A DNA stretch of 64,000 nucleotides, from the NCBI GenBank assembly GCA_947561395.2, contig OX387187.1, forward strand, positions 19,387,829-19,451,828, in the 5' to 3' direction. This document shows positions 45,886 to 58,637 of the stretch, piece by piece. Within the stretch, counting starts at the first letter, position 1, and each line of letters starts with the position of its first letter. The DNA comes from Buxus sempervirens. Its lineage: Eukaryota > Streptophyta > Magnoliopsida > Buxales > Buxaceae. The position numbers and the translations under genes are program-made. The notes beneath the pieces are model-generated. The model did not search any database. It had not been told where the DNA came from and saw nothing but the letters and a program-made list of their open reading frames with translations.

Positions 45886-48800
45886 TTAGGCTTCTTCACC
45901 TTCACTGCTCTCCTCTTCACCTGTGTTTGTTGCCTTAGAAAGAATGATGTCCCGCACTTGGTTTGAAGGGTGCTTAACAAAGTCAACAAGGAACTTATCC
46001 CTAAAGTGTGAGATATTACTCTGAATTCATAGAAGACGTATTTGTGTGTTACTAGCGACGTATTTGATAACTATAATTATAACAAAACATTTAAGTTATA
46101 AACGCACCTGATCAAATGCTGGATACAAGGTGCTGCCATCCCACACTTCCATGAATTTCATAAAAAAAACACCACAATCATACCTAACAGTATATAAGCA
46201 CATCACTTGTAAGAACCTAACATATGTATGAAGCAAAACAAACCTACGTATGAAGCGAAACAAACTTAACGGCTTACCCGTTGCTTTGGTGTGGGACCTT
46301 AACTTGCCGCAACTCCCACTGTAAAAGTGGAAATTCATCACCACCTCCGAAGTCACGTAAGATCTTATCCAACATCTGGATCTAAAAGTGACGAAGCGAG
46401 TGCAAGCCATAAGTGTTGTAAATGGTATGAGAAAATTTCGTTAATATAAAAATTACCTGTGTCTCAATTATGGATTGATGTCCCACACGACGCGGCCCAT
46501 CCATTGAGTCAAGCACATCAACCCTACGGTCTTTTAGGTTTAAAACTAAAAGGAACCAATTATTGCGCAGATGCATGGGTACAAAAATCTACATCCAAGT
46601 AAGACAACCTTATGAGTAAAAAACCGAGTGCAAGCCACTAAGTTAGGATAAAAAGCATAAAAAATCTGAAACAAATAACTTGTGAAGGAGGCACATAGCA
46701 TCCCAAGAAACTTACAAGATTGCACGCAACCATAGAATACCCTAGTCGCCCTGGATCGAAGTAAGGACACAAGGATTCGGTGGAACCACGATTAATATTC
46801 ATTATCCACTCCTGCATAATATATGGAAGGAAAATTTATTCATTAGTCTGGCCTTGAACAACAACATTTGTACATTCATAATGACTACTAGTGCTATCAC
46901 AAAAATTCCTTACACAAACATATGTGGGGCAATAATGTCGGGTGACTTTGCGGCTAGTCGACAATTGTTGGTCCTTTTTAAGACATGCTCCAAAAGCATT
47001 GATAGCCTATAAAAAAATACCATGAGCGATAACATGTACAATTGAACAACCAATATATTATTAACAAGATAGGATTGCATACCACACTATTAACATGTTT
47101 GTTGTCTAACAAACACGCCAATTCAGATGCCGACGCATAGATGGAATCAAATTTGAATATAATTTCACTGAAAAAAATGAGAAGGAATTATTCACTACAA
47201 ATTATAATACATAAATAACATTTACAAGTTAGTTTAGAAATATTATCTTACTCAGACTTCTTGTTTTGCTGAACGTATTGTAGGATTGAGCTTCCTTCTG
47301 GGTCCAATCGAGGACGGAGGCGATGGCCAATATACGGATTGCGACAATATCTCCCACGTGACTTCTTGCGTGACCCTCTTCGAGGTTTGGTGACCTCGGT
47401 CCCAGTCCCAGTGCTGCTCGGAGACGGAACTGTCACCACCTCATCCACTTGCATTTTATCTTTTTGTGCATCCACAAACACCACCGTGTCAATAGCGGTG
47501 GTCACTGCCGTGTCGAGAGCGGTGGTATCACCACCGCTCTCGTGGGCACTATGATGGGAGGGTGGCATCATTGCTTCATCAGGAACATCGGGCATCTCAC
47601 GATCGGGAGCATCCATATCATCAGGGCTCTCACATCGCACGTGGATATCGGAGGGATCGACGGTTTCCCTTGACTTCATGTGATTTAGCATCTCGTTATA
47701 CATGTCCAATATCCTCGTGAGATGACCTTGAATAACCTGGAATACACAGCACCCAATCATAAAAAATGCGGAGGTGTTCGTAATAAGAAAACGGTAGGTA
47801 TAATAAAAAAAAACAAAAAAAATTCTTACAGGATTTGGATCTCCACGGAATTGGCGAAGATCAATGAAATTTTGTTCACGTGCTTCGCCGGATGCCTCAT
47901 CTTCCACACCACTCTCAACACGGTGCTCTACCACCTACAATATAACGTACGTGTATATTAGTGAGTGCATAGAAATATTGCGTTATTTGCAAAATTAACA
48001 ATAAAACCTACAATAATCAGTTCAACTTAAATATATATATGTATACCTTCCCATTTCCATAACCACCGAGCGCCATTTCATCTTTCTCCCTTTGGAAAAG
48101 CAATGCATCCGTTCACACTGCCATAAGTGGAGTGGTGGGAGGTGTTACTTGACCAACGATCATCCGATCATAATACAAATACTAAGCAACAATCGAAATA
48201 TCATTACACGCACTATAATTATCATAAGCTAGGGTAAAGAAGCCAATGCATCTTTTAAATACTATACATACCTGTAAAAATAATAAGCAGCCATTGACGG
48301 ATTTCCGTTTGCCCTTTTGAAACTTGGCTACTTGATGCATCAATGTGTCTAAAAGGTACTTCCCCCAGTTGTAACCTCCTATCCTCTTTACATCGACCAG
48401 CAAGGGAAGATAGGATGCACTCACATCAATCATTGAAGATGGACTTACTAAGGTTGTCAACGAATATAATACAAACGAACGGATCCACTCATGATCGTTC
48501 TCTGGGCTCTTCAAGCTCTTCTCAACATTCTCAATAGGGATGCTTCCATTGCGTACCCCATAAAATCTATGCAACTCTGTCGTATCGGGGATTTCTGATT
48601 TAGATGTATCAACATCTATCCCCTCTATGGGTAACCCAATTATAGTCTTCACCTCGTGTGTGTCAAAGAAAATATTCTGGGACCCAACTCTGATACATCT
48701 CTTCTTAGTATCTACATTCGGAAGAATCCAATGACAGAGTCGCCGATAAAGCTTCGTCGCGTGTAAATTCAGTAGACAGTGAAAGCCACTATCTCTAAGG

Positions 48801-49534
48801 CATTGCTCCTGAGAAGCCGTGAATGAAAGACTGTGCATAAACGTAATGAAACGTCCAGGTGAACAACGTGTCTTTATCTCAGCCTACAAAAAAGAAAGGT
48901 AAAACGAAATAATATATTAGTCTCAACTAATTATCCACAATAATTCCAATTATAGATAAGATATTTTACGAACCTGTTGTTTCTTTCGCGGCCCTTGCTG
49001 TGGGATAGCTCTATTGTATTCGACCCACTCAAGCCATGACGCTTGCTTAAATTCTTCTTTCTCAGCTTGATTCATCGACCTCCATGCTCCAGCAGCATCC
49101 GCAAATAACTGAAATGCAATAACTAAATAGATAAATTCATTTGAATAGGATTGACGAAGTGCAAAATAAATAAAATTAATGATGTCCCTTAACTGGTACC
49201 ATTGATAATGCCTACCTGCTGCTTCGTCGGGATTTGTTCACCTTCAATACAATTCTTTATTCTTTCGTTTACATAATATTCCCTGAAAGAACAAAAGGAA
49301 AATCATGGTCAATAATATATTAAGAATTACAAGGATGCAAAAGGAATTAAAATAACCGTTATCTTGACAACCATACCCAAACTTATACAAAGAGAATGAT
49401 CCAAAATATTGGATTGCTTCCATGCTTACTTCTAGAACAAAACAAATAAATAAGTCAAGGAAACTTTACCTGAAGTGTAGCCAACTGTTGCGCGGCTGTT
49501 TTTGTCCTGTTGATGATGATCCAACAGTTTCCAT
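45886..49534 (-). pseudogene. Ulp1-type (C48) cysteine protease gene carried by the MULE
   Basis: A spliced minus-strand gene. Exons in order: 49534-49470, 49282-49216, 49108-48974, 48883-48272, 48181-48047, 47934-47830, 47736-47252, 47167-47083, 47006-46914, 46811-46716, 46588-46457, 46381-46278, 46183-46108 and 46000-45886. All introns are GT-AG and nearly all phases agree. Exon 4 is PMD/DUF1985-like (HEVKTIIGLPIEGIDVD, IGGYNWGKYLLDTLM). The C-terminus is a Ulp1 SUMO-protease fold: His in MHLRNNWFLLVLNL, Asp in VDVLDSMDG, Gln-Cys in HQSNGYDCGVFFMKF. So the catalytic His, Asp, Gln and Cys are all present. One in-frame TGA (48115-48113, exon 5, where a Trp or Arg codon is likely) and a one-base phase mismatch at the last exon argue that it is recently decayed. 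It would be a nuclear de-SUMOylating enzyme of about 767 residues. Confidence 0.82.
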
Positions 49535-51439
49535 TGTAGTAGTCAAACTTTTCCTGGACATTAACAGAGGCAATTTCACAATTTATATTTCCAGCTTCAA
49601 GCAAAAAACTCTCATTGAAGCCAACAACATCACGTGACAGAGGAATTTTAAAATGAAGACAAAACTCTCATTAAAAGCCTTTGTATTTACATGGGGTTAT
49701 ATCAATGATAAGTGTTGATCACATGGCATTACAAGTTAATAACTAACAACAAAAGAGATGACTAACATTTCCTTCAAGTACCTGAATTGCTATTGCAAAA
49801 CTAACCAAAAGTTTACATTACTGTCTCAACCCCTTTAAGACCTGAATTCATTACAAAATTAATGACCTTACAAAACTTTAAACAATGTGAAAACCATAAT
49901 CTTTTACTCATAAGCAAAAATCATTAACACAATTCAATTCTTGTTCTTTGGCTTGCACAAGTGGCTTGGTGGAGTTGTTGTAGCATTAATGGAAAAACAA
50001 ACTGTCAAAAAAAAAGACTCATGAATTCTGGTGATAAAATTGACATAAATTATATAATAATCATACATAGATTGATTTAAGACTTAAAAGCAAAAGTTCT
50101 TAAAAATCATACTTGTTTGTAGCACAGCTCATACCATCTCAACCGAACTCATCTCCAATGGAGCTATTTGTAGCCCCATAAAATAAGTATTTTTCTTATC
50201 TGTTTTGTTCTTCTTCTATGCACATGTAACTATGTAAGAAAAAAAAAAATAACAATGAAAAGTAACAAGAAGAATATGAATATGGCATGCATTCTTTAAG
50301 AAACAACATGACAAACCAAGGCGTTGGTTTATTGAGAAATCTGAGCATGTTCATCAGCAAAACATAGGAACTCAAAGAAACTATGTGTATCTCCGAAGAT
50401 ATTAATATTCAAAATATTTTACTTAGCAAAGAACAAACATTACCACAAGAACATTAAACCAGTTGTTTTTCCTCTGTATTGGGTTGAAGATAAGTTGGTC
50501 TTGTATATCTATTTTGTTTTCCCTATTCCTGAGTGGTATTATATTTAAAATTACAAAACAATTAAAAAATTATATTTTGCGACAATAAAATGTAATTAAA
50601 AATTACAAAAAATTTAAAATTATGAAGATATAAGATTGAATTGCTGTTTATAATTTTAAATTAACTAGCTTTTCGTTAATTATAATTTCTTTTGTATACC
50701 TTGAAAACTTTTGGTTTCCTCCAAAATCTCATTTTTCAAGAGAACACAATCGTTCAATAACAATAAATCCATTTCAAGACAAAAATTCATGAGTCTTTGG
50801 ATTTTTACAATGCTTTATTAGAGCAAAATTTATACACTTTTTAATTTGAAAATATCTGGGCATAGGAACCTTGACAAGGTCGTTACCTAACTCTATTCCG
50901 CCAGTTTCACTATTTTCATTTATTTTTTTCCTGGAGTGTTTTAGGATATTTAATCAATTCAAATACAATATCATCGGCAACATCCATTTAGGGGAAAATT
51001 CCCTAGAGTTCCCCAATGAGAAGAAATGGGGGAAATATGTGGTTCTCTTTCTTTTCCTTTTTTCTCTGATTTTAATTCATGTATAATGTATATATGGGTG
51101 TGGAAAAATTCGAAACATAGAAATGTATGTATAAGTCATTTCATGAATATTGCATACAAAAAAACAAGGAAAATGAAATGATACTAATCAAGTCAACACT
51201 TACAAATCAGTTAAAGATGCAAACGTTGGAGAGGAAGGAGGTAAACCAAGAAAGATGCAAACGTTGTTTCTCGTTCGTTGGAGAGAAAGGAGGTAAACCA
51301 AGAAGTTTGGTGCCCTTCGTTCGTTGGAGAGGAACGAGATAAACCAAGAAGCTTGCAAATGTTGAAGAGGAAGGTGGTTTTGTATACGTTGAAGGATTTT
51401 TTGAAAATCCTCTGCCTCTCGCGCTCGTCGGAACAGGTA
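49535..51439. other. MULE 3' region upstream of the protease gene
   Basis: AT-rich; it probably holds the protease promoter. No gene was recognised. Between about 51200 and 51420 a CAAACGTTG/GTTGGAGAG-type motif recurs several times, likely a decayed sub-terminal repeat. Confidence 0.4.
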
Positions 51440-51705
51440 TTTGGGCATTCGTAGACTTCGTTCGAATAGGTAGAGGAATGCGTGAGTGAACCACGGTTTA
51501 ATGCCTCTTTGGTCTAGTGGTTGAGACTGGTTCGGCTGAAAATCAAAAGTAACGGCTCACGGCTGAAAACGTAAACTAACGGGGCTATTGCGTTAATCGC
51601 CGTTCAGTGCATTTGTTTAAAGGGGAGACACGCGTAGCTGAATCGTCGTTCGAATGACCATTCGAACGACGATTCAAAAGAGAGGATGCGGGCTGAAGGA
51701 ATTCA
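51440..51705 (-). repeat. right terminal inverted repeat of the MULE
   Basis: Inverse of 33328-33590, including the 36-base palindrome (51640-51675) with the same arms. It differs from the left copy by a roughly 32-base stretch around 51503-51535, where the left end has a short hairpin instead. Confidence 0.8.
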
Positions 51706-52241
51706 GCCGTATCTGAGACAATCTAGATATTCGCACCTCGAGCCACACGCCAATCCATTCAAAGAAACTGACAAAACTTAAAAAGAAGATCCAAAACACT
51801 CAACCGCCAGATCGCCCTCTCGATCGCCCAAAATCGCCCAAATCCCCCAAAATCACTATCTCGATTTTTGGCATGGCCCAAACTCCTTATCTATTGCCAG
51901 CTCTAGGAGTGCAAATATAATAAAGGACCTAAAAGCAGAGTGATGACTTCAAAGATGTTTACCTGAGGAAATAGATGACATCATCTATCTGAGGAAAGAG
52001 ATTACATCATCAACCCTTTTCCCAGAATCATCCTCTTATACATGTTGAGGAAACAAGTGTCACATGGATAGGGATCAGAACAAAGCAGGTTTTGGTAAAG
52101 ATGAACCACCCTTATAAGAGTTTAGCCAATACTAAACAAACCCACAAAAATCAAGTTGGTAGCCCCGGTTAGTGTATAAATTACAAAAAAAGTATTTTTT
52201 AAATAAAATATATACATTAATAATATATTAGAAATACTTTA

Positions 52242-52309
<68 letters not shown>

Positions 52310-53059
52310 TTAGAATATATTAAAAATAATATTTTAATATATGAAACTCGGGTTTGGGATTATATGGGCCAAACCCAAACCCACCTTTAACCCGATTTTA
52401 GGTATACCAAATTCTAACCATTAGGGTCCGGGTGTGTTACCCATTTAATCTACCCCATTGTCATCTCTATACGTGGAGCATATAAAGGTTAAATTTTTTT
52501 TTTTTTTGCTTTTAATTATAAGGAAGCAAGGTTTTTAACCATCACATCCTCCACGTGGCACGATCTCCCTCAACTCAGGCAGCACATCCATATGGACTTT
52601 GACGAAATTATGTGGAATCGGAAGAGAGTGCGAACGAAAAAACCAGGATTGATATGTGGGTGTGGGTTTCAAAAAACCCTGGCTTGATTAGGTGGGGTGG
52701 GTTTTTATATGGGTGTACTCGATGTAGATACATTCATAAGTAATATAATGCTGCCACTTTTCTTTAAAAAAAATTAGAAAAAAAGGTGTGTGGGTTGTTA
52801 ATCGTGAGATTGGCACAAATTTCATTCTTTTATAACCTTCTAATGAAGTTTTTAATGTACTTTTAATCATCCAAGAGAACATAGTGAAACAGTTGACCAA
52901 GGCATTTCATCAGGTTGAGATTCAACTCATTTGATCTCGTCAATTGAGCCTAATAAATGGCACGGTCCAACCCCTTTCAGAAGCAACACGTTTTTTAACT
53001 ATAGTGCCAACCCATTTTAGTTCTTAGGGCATTTTGTACCATACAAGGTCTTAGCCAAT
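51706..53059. other. spacer right of the MULE
   Basis: No gene recognised. 51800-51880 has a C-rich stretch (ATCGCCC repeats) that resembles a 5' UTR. 52243-52303 is a TA microsatellite (see separate entry). The rest is AT-rich. Confidence 0.4.
52243..52303. repeat. (TA)n microsatellite
   Basis: About thirty uninterrupted TA dinucleotides. Confidence 0.95.
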
Positions 53060-54955
53060 AAATGGCAGGATTTGGTCAAGGTATTAACAAAATTTCTTCT
53101 GATAACGGTAGAATCTTAGCAGTATTGCAGGAAGGATTCTCCACAATGGCAAGACCGGCCATGATGGCCGAACAAGCCTAGACATCGGCTGCTGGTTTGA
53201 ATGCTCATGAGAGGATGAATATCCCAGAGCAACCACCACCCGTAAACTTAGGTGGTAACGGCCGAAATGAACCGGCCAACATTGCTGTTGTTAGGGGAGA
53301 AATACCTCCTGGTATTCCAATTCCTCTTAATGTACCTCCGGCTAAGGTACGCCCAGGAGGGCAAAGGGAGGCACAGGAGAACCATAGAGAGGACATTAGT
53401 GTAAGGAATATGGCCATGAACCGTAATTACATTCAGAATGTGATTCAAGAGATGATTGGAGATCAATATCACCGACGGATGACTAGGCCAGTGTATCGGA
53501 AACCTTACCCGGCCTGGATTGACCAGTAATTTGAATTTCCTAGGGGATACAAAATTCTTGAATTCACTTTGTTTTCAGGAGAAGGCCAACAATCTACCAT
53601 TGAACATATTGGCAGATTTACGGTTCAATGTGGAGAGGCGTCCGGTAATGACTTCCTCAAACTCAGTCTATTTGGAAATTCATTAATCGGACAGGCCTTT
53701 ACGTGATACATTACATTACCGGTTAATTCCGTTACAAATTGGGCGATGATGGAGGAAAAATTCCATTCCCAATTTTATCGAACAGAACCTGAAGTAACCA
53801 TGGTTGATCTTGCTCAGTTAAGATAACAACCAGGGGAATCGGCCGATAAGTATATCGCTCGATTCAAATAATTGAAAAACAAATGCCTAATTCTTTTACC
53901 AGAATCGGAATTTGCAAATCTAGCCTTAAACGGGTTACACTTTGAACTCCGAAAGAAGTTCGAAGGTGAACAGTTTGAAGAATTATTTGAGTTGTCGGCC
54001 AGAGCCGCCAAGTATGAATGATTGTTACAGGAAGACAACGAAAAGAAAGCCTCATCTTACGGGTCTTATTATAGGGACCCGCATTTTGAGTACGGAGTGG
54101 TAGAAGTCGTGGGAAAACAATCAATTACCTGTCCAATTCTTATTTGAAAAACCAAGGATACAGAAGAAACAAAAGAAACAAATACTTTCAGCCGAAATTA
54201 TTCTTTCGATATAAATAAAACGGCCGAAATATTTGAATATCTTCTAAAACAGGGATTTTTCAGACTAACCAAAGACCATCCCTTTATCCCGGCCAATGTA
54301 GCGGCCAAGGGTAAAATGTGCAAATGGCACGGAGTAAAGACTCATGAAACTAATGAATGTACTGTGCTTCGAAATGTAATACAGGAAAATATTGATAAAG
54401 GACTCTTGAAGTTTGCAGAGATAGACAAAGGAAAGATGCAGGTTGACACACAACCATTTCCTAAAGAAGTATCAGTGAATATGGTCACCATTGGTTTGCC
54501 TAAATGCACTCCGGCCGTTAAAGTCGACTTGGACGGATCCTCCTCGAAAAAATTGGAAAAAAGGACACCACTGGTTCAAAACCAGGTGAACTTACGACCA
54601 AGAAACTATTGGAGGTATCCAGCCACACAAGGCCGATCATGGCGTCAGGAAAGAAGAGGTGAAATATGGGGAGAATGGTGGCATAAGTCCAGGCGCGAGC
54701 CCGATAGGGAAGAAAACAAAAAGCAAGATCCTAACGAAACGTTAGCAAAGAAATTGACTTCAGCTTCTTCCGAGTTCTCCTCTACTCAAGTTGCAACCAC
54801 AAAGCGACCATAAACGGTTGCCAAATCTTCAAAGGATGCTTCCTTTAAACAGGATACACAAGGCAAACTCCCAGAAAAAATAGAAGTATCACCAGACGAC
54901 CTCTGTTACAAGTGCAAACAAAAAGTGATATTAGAATATCAACATACTCAGCGTG
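53060..54955 (+). pseudogene. gag fossil of another Ty3-type element
   Basis: Plus-strand gag remnants: MTRPVYRKPYPAWIDQ, FTLFSGEGQQSTIEHIGRFT, NWAMMEEKFHSQFYRTEPEV, LALNGLHFELRKKFEGEQFE and a Cys/His knuckle, MCKWHGVKTHETNECTVLRN. A Lys/Arg-rich tail follows. The sequence belongs to a different Ty3 lineage from elements A-C. It is broken in several places and old. Its right end meets the 5' LTR of element C, which inserted into it. Confidence 0.75.
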
Positions 54956-57325
54956 TGTTAGCACATGATTTTTGCACCCCCAAAATGAAGAAAAATGAAA
55001 AGTCAAAACCCTAAGGGGGTCAAAAATTGACTTTTCCAATTAAGGAAATTTGGCCATCAAACTTTATATCATTGAAAAGAGCACTTCGACACGGTTCTAA
55101 CGCAACTGAGTTTGCTGGAATCGGAGTCAAGGTGAGAAAAATATGGCCCGGTCAAACTTCCAGAGAGCAAAAAGTTGACTTTTGTTCGGCCCAAATCCAA
55201 TTGCCAAAATTGATCTCAATAGATAGCTGGTTCCGAGCTGATTCCAACGACATTAAGTTTGCTCAAATCGGACACCAGACGAAGAAATTATGAGCAGTTG
55301 AAATCTCAAGAAAACAGCCTGTGTGGCAAAAACAACAGAATAAGGAAAAATAAATGAACAAATAAATAAAATAATCATATATTAATGTTTTAGTAATATA
55401 GTTTTAGATATTTTGAATATTTTAATAATATAGCTATAAAGAATCTCGAATTTTATAATAAAATAATAATAAAATCGAATAAAATCTTTATTAAAAAAGC
55501 AAATTTCATAAACTGTTTGAAATCCGGCATTTAAAAAACGTGCGAAACTGCACTTGAAGTGCGGTTTGGTCTGAACTGCACTTCAGATACGGTTTGATCT
55601 TCTAGAAGGTGGACGCGTGTCCTGTACGGCGACAGCTGGCAGATTCGCGCAGATTTGCACGTGTTGAATGCCAACCGCACTTAAAGCGCGGTTTTTGATT
55701 TTTTGGTATAATCTTGTCACAACCGCACTTTAAGTATGGTTGTGACCAAACCGCACTTAAAGTACGGTTTCGGCCAATTTTTGCCTATAAAGGGGGACCA
55801 CCCCCCATTTTGAGTAAGCTGGCCCCCCTCGGTCCCTACACCCTCTCCCTGTTCTTTGCCCATCCGAGACTCTGCCCACACCCTGTCTCTCTCAAATACC
55901 TAACCTCAAATCCCTAAAATACCCCTATCTTGTTTAAACCTTGCCTAAACCCTCTCCTTCCACTATTGTGACCAAGGAACCCAGCCAAACCCTGTTCAAA
56001 TCATCTTGAGAAATCCAACAGGGCGCGGAAGCGCTGCCCAATTTGCTTGGAAGAATCACAACAATAAAATAAGCAAAAGGACCTATTGTAAGTATTTTTA
56101 TCTATAATTTCTCTTTTTAAAAATTTCTTTTTTATTACATTTAACCTGTTTGTTGATTTGTTGAGTATCTCAAAGAGTTCCAATTCAAGGTGGAGGTTTC
56201 ATAAAAATGGATGGGAAGAGATTGCCTTAAAAATAAGAAAAATGTTCTCAAGTCTATTCAATTAATCTCTTTTCTTTCAACTTTCTTTAAAAGCAATTGT
56301 ATCCCTGTAAATTCCCCTTTTCCTCTTGAATGATGACTGTGGTTGTTTGAGTAAACAAAAAGAAGGAGGAAGCCCATGACTCCAAAGAAAGTGAAAAGAG
56401 AAGAAATGGCTTTATAAGCCAAATGAAGAAAATGTAAAACCTGGAAGGAAAGCAGAAGCCCGGCGGAGGTTGCCAGAAGTCCCAGAGAAGTCACCAAAGT
56501 GATCCAGATTGAAATCGGCGCAAACAAGTGAAACTGAGCAGCAACCGCACATACAGAACGGTTCTGACCAAACCGCACTATGAGTGTGGTCAGATTAGAA
56601 AAATGACTTAAAAATTAATTCATTTGGACCGGTTGAACCTGATTCGACCCAAACCGGCTTGAATCGGCCTTTTAGACAATTTGGGCTATTTTAAGCCCAA
56701 TAAAAGACTGTGGGCCTAGATGGGCCCACCAAGATTCCCCTGGGCCCATTTGTAGGGCCCACCTTAGACCGGCCCATACGGGGCCTGTTTTCAACAAACG
56801 GGCTCCAGGCCACTTGATCTTTGGTTCATGGGCCCATTCCAAGCCCATTAAGCCCGAGAAAGTTGTAAATAAATAAATAACCAAATGGGTTACCCAATAA
56901 CCCTACTGGGCCTCCGGCCCAACCATGGCAGCCCACGGGTCTTCCAACGGGATCTGGGTCCGACCCACTTCATCCAAATAAATAAGAAAGATAAAATCAA
57001 AATAAAAGGGACCCACACCTTCAGAGGGCCCCACCAGACCAAAAGAAGCAGCATGCTGACATAAGAAGGGTGAATTTGACTCAAAAACCAGGGAGACCCG
57101 AGGGACCCGTTAGACCGATGGGGCGGACCGGGGTGTCTTTAAGACTTCCCTGAACCGTAACCGAGGACTTAGCTAGATCTTTAAAAAGCCGCAGACCAGA
57201 CTTAGACCCGGTTAGGGCAAAACCGTGTCTGCCTGGACTCTCAGGCAGTGGCAACTTCAAATGTCCCGAGGCACGCATGAAAAGTGCGTCCGGTGTGCGA
57301 TCTAGGCCAGGTTTAGGTGCGCACA
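54956..57325 (+). mobile_element. 5' LTR of Tat-like element C
   Basis: It starts TGTTAGCACATG and ends GTGCGCACA, about 2.37 kb. TATA box near 55785 (CCTATAAAGGGG). Paired AACCGCAC...GCGGTT motifs lie directly upstream (55540-55770), with another pair at 56540-56590. The 3' part has GGTCCGCCCC-type blocks shared with the 18021-18492 piece, and GGCAGTGGCAACTTC where the other LTRs have GGTGGCGACTC. The primer site follows at 57329. The 5' boundary is uncertain by a few bases. Confidence 0.8.
55540..55790 (+). promoter_or_regulatory. promoter of element C LTR
   Basis: Four to five paired motifs of the type AACCGCACTTTAAGTATGGT and AACCGCACTTAAAGTACGGT precede the TATA box at about 55785 by 10-240 bases. 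The spacing and copy number make this the clearest case of the motif next to a promoter. Confidence 0.6.
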
Positions 57326-57328
57326 GCT

Positions 57329-57346
57329 TGGTGACTCTACTGGGGA
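57329..57346 (+). promoter_or_regulatory. primer binding site of element C
   Basis: TGGTGACTCTACTGGGGA lies three bases after the LTR end. It is a two-base variant of the Tat/Ogre Arg-tRNA-type site. Confidence 0.8.
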
Positions 57347-58637
57347 ACCCCTCAACCCAGTTGGACCTTGGTTAAGAAATGAGTCAACTAGGTGGATATA
57401 GGCTTACTTAGGAAGTACTTTTTGTCCAACCTTTGTAAAGTATTGAACACCTGTAATTGCATAATATGGGGGTCCTGACAAACGGACGCGATAATTGCCT
57501 AAGGTAAGCCGGAGTTTTGAGTGGGATCCCTAAGTCCTCTCAACTTACCTGGGGATCCTCCCATATATTGCATTACCAGTTGTTCTATACTTTACTATAA
57601 AAGTGACATTAAGAAACCCTTTGTTGGTCTTTATCCGAGAATCACCCGAACAGACGCAGCACTTGACCCCACTGCACACACAAGCACTTCACTACACCGT
57701 GAATGAATTTAACTGCATGGGATGACATGCACGAGGGAGTCTGCATGAATGATCCGAACTGAATGAGGTCTGCATATGCTCTTCTTAACCAAAACTTAGA
57801 TCTCTCTAGCAGCCACCCTTCTTTAATCGAGAAACTTACTTTTGGGATGGTATTTGCCCTACGCTCCCGTGGCTTGTCGGGGAAAGCAGGGTAAACCCAT
57901 CTCCCCAGGTTTCTGGACTTTTCAAGCGCCATTGGTTTCTTACCATGGTACGCGAGGGGTCTAGTACTTGGCTCAGACCCTTGAAGGCAGGTGCCTTAGG
58001 CTGTGTATCCTTCCCCACATATTACTTCTGATAAACCCTGATGTGAGCATGAACATGAATGAACAAATATGGGTAAAATCAATCTGGGGCATTAACCCCC
58101 GCCATTGTTTGTCTTAACCCCAATTAACCCGATTTAATCCGAACATCCAAGTCGGTATTGGTTCAGATGAAAGCCGGCCAGATCAGACAAAAATGGATCA
58201 GAACAAGGGGCAGAAAAACCCTAGAGATAGGATTTCAGCCCACCTGTTGAGTAATGAATTTGTACCCTCCTTTTGGGTTCTCAACAACCCCAAAGGTGAT
58301 TCTCTTTGCAGATTTATTTTTGTAAATTTTGCCCTCGATGGCATGTTGTAAATATTGTTTCTAGTCCGACACTAAGGGCAGATGAAAGAGTAGATGAAAG
58401 AGCAGATGAAAGATCAGATGAAAGAACAGATGAAAGAAAAGGCCGGCTAAGACCTGAATGTGCATTTAAAGGACATAACCCTTAAAATCACATAACTTGA
58501 ATGCTTAATTCTCGTGATTGCATAAATTGCTTAGGTATTGATTTAATTTTTGCATATCTTGTTGCATGCCTTAGACTAATTTAGAGTTTTTTGTGGAAAA
58601 CCCTAAATTGACTTGGAATTTAAATCGGATAGTCGGC
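57347..58637 (+). mobile_element. leader of element C
   Basis: No coding domain recognised. It contains a short GATGAAAGA(A/G) tandem stretch at about 58380-58440 (AGATGAAAGAGCAGATGAAA). It runs from the primer site to ORF1. Confidence 0.5.

Larger units (their letters stand above)
33328..51705 (+). mobile_element. 18.4-kb MULE with transposase and Ulp1 protease genes
   Basis: Bounded by inverted copies of the same roughly 260-base sequence at 33328-33590 and 51440-51705. Inside are a FAR1/MuDR-type transposase gene, a PMD-like acidic-tailed protein, two minisatellites and a Ulp1-type protease gene. Mutator-like elements with long terminal inverted repeats and a captured Ulp1 gene are known (the KAONASHI type in Arabidopsis and related melon elements). 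This is a large example. A 9-bp target duplication could not be recognised, so the insertion is old or the ends have eroded. The transposase gene has three in-frame stops, so the copy is not self-mobile. Confidence 0.75.

Noticed and set aside
47339-47961. Plus-strand frames opposite the Ulp1 gene
   Set aside because: Antisense shadows of Ulp1 exons 6 and 7.
51503-51545. tRNA gene
   Set aside because: An A-box-like and partial B-box-like word only; no cloverleaf or acceptor stem could be built.
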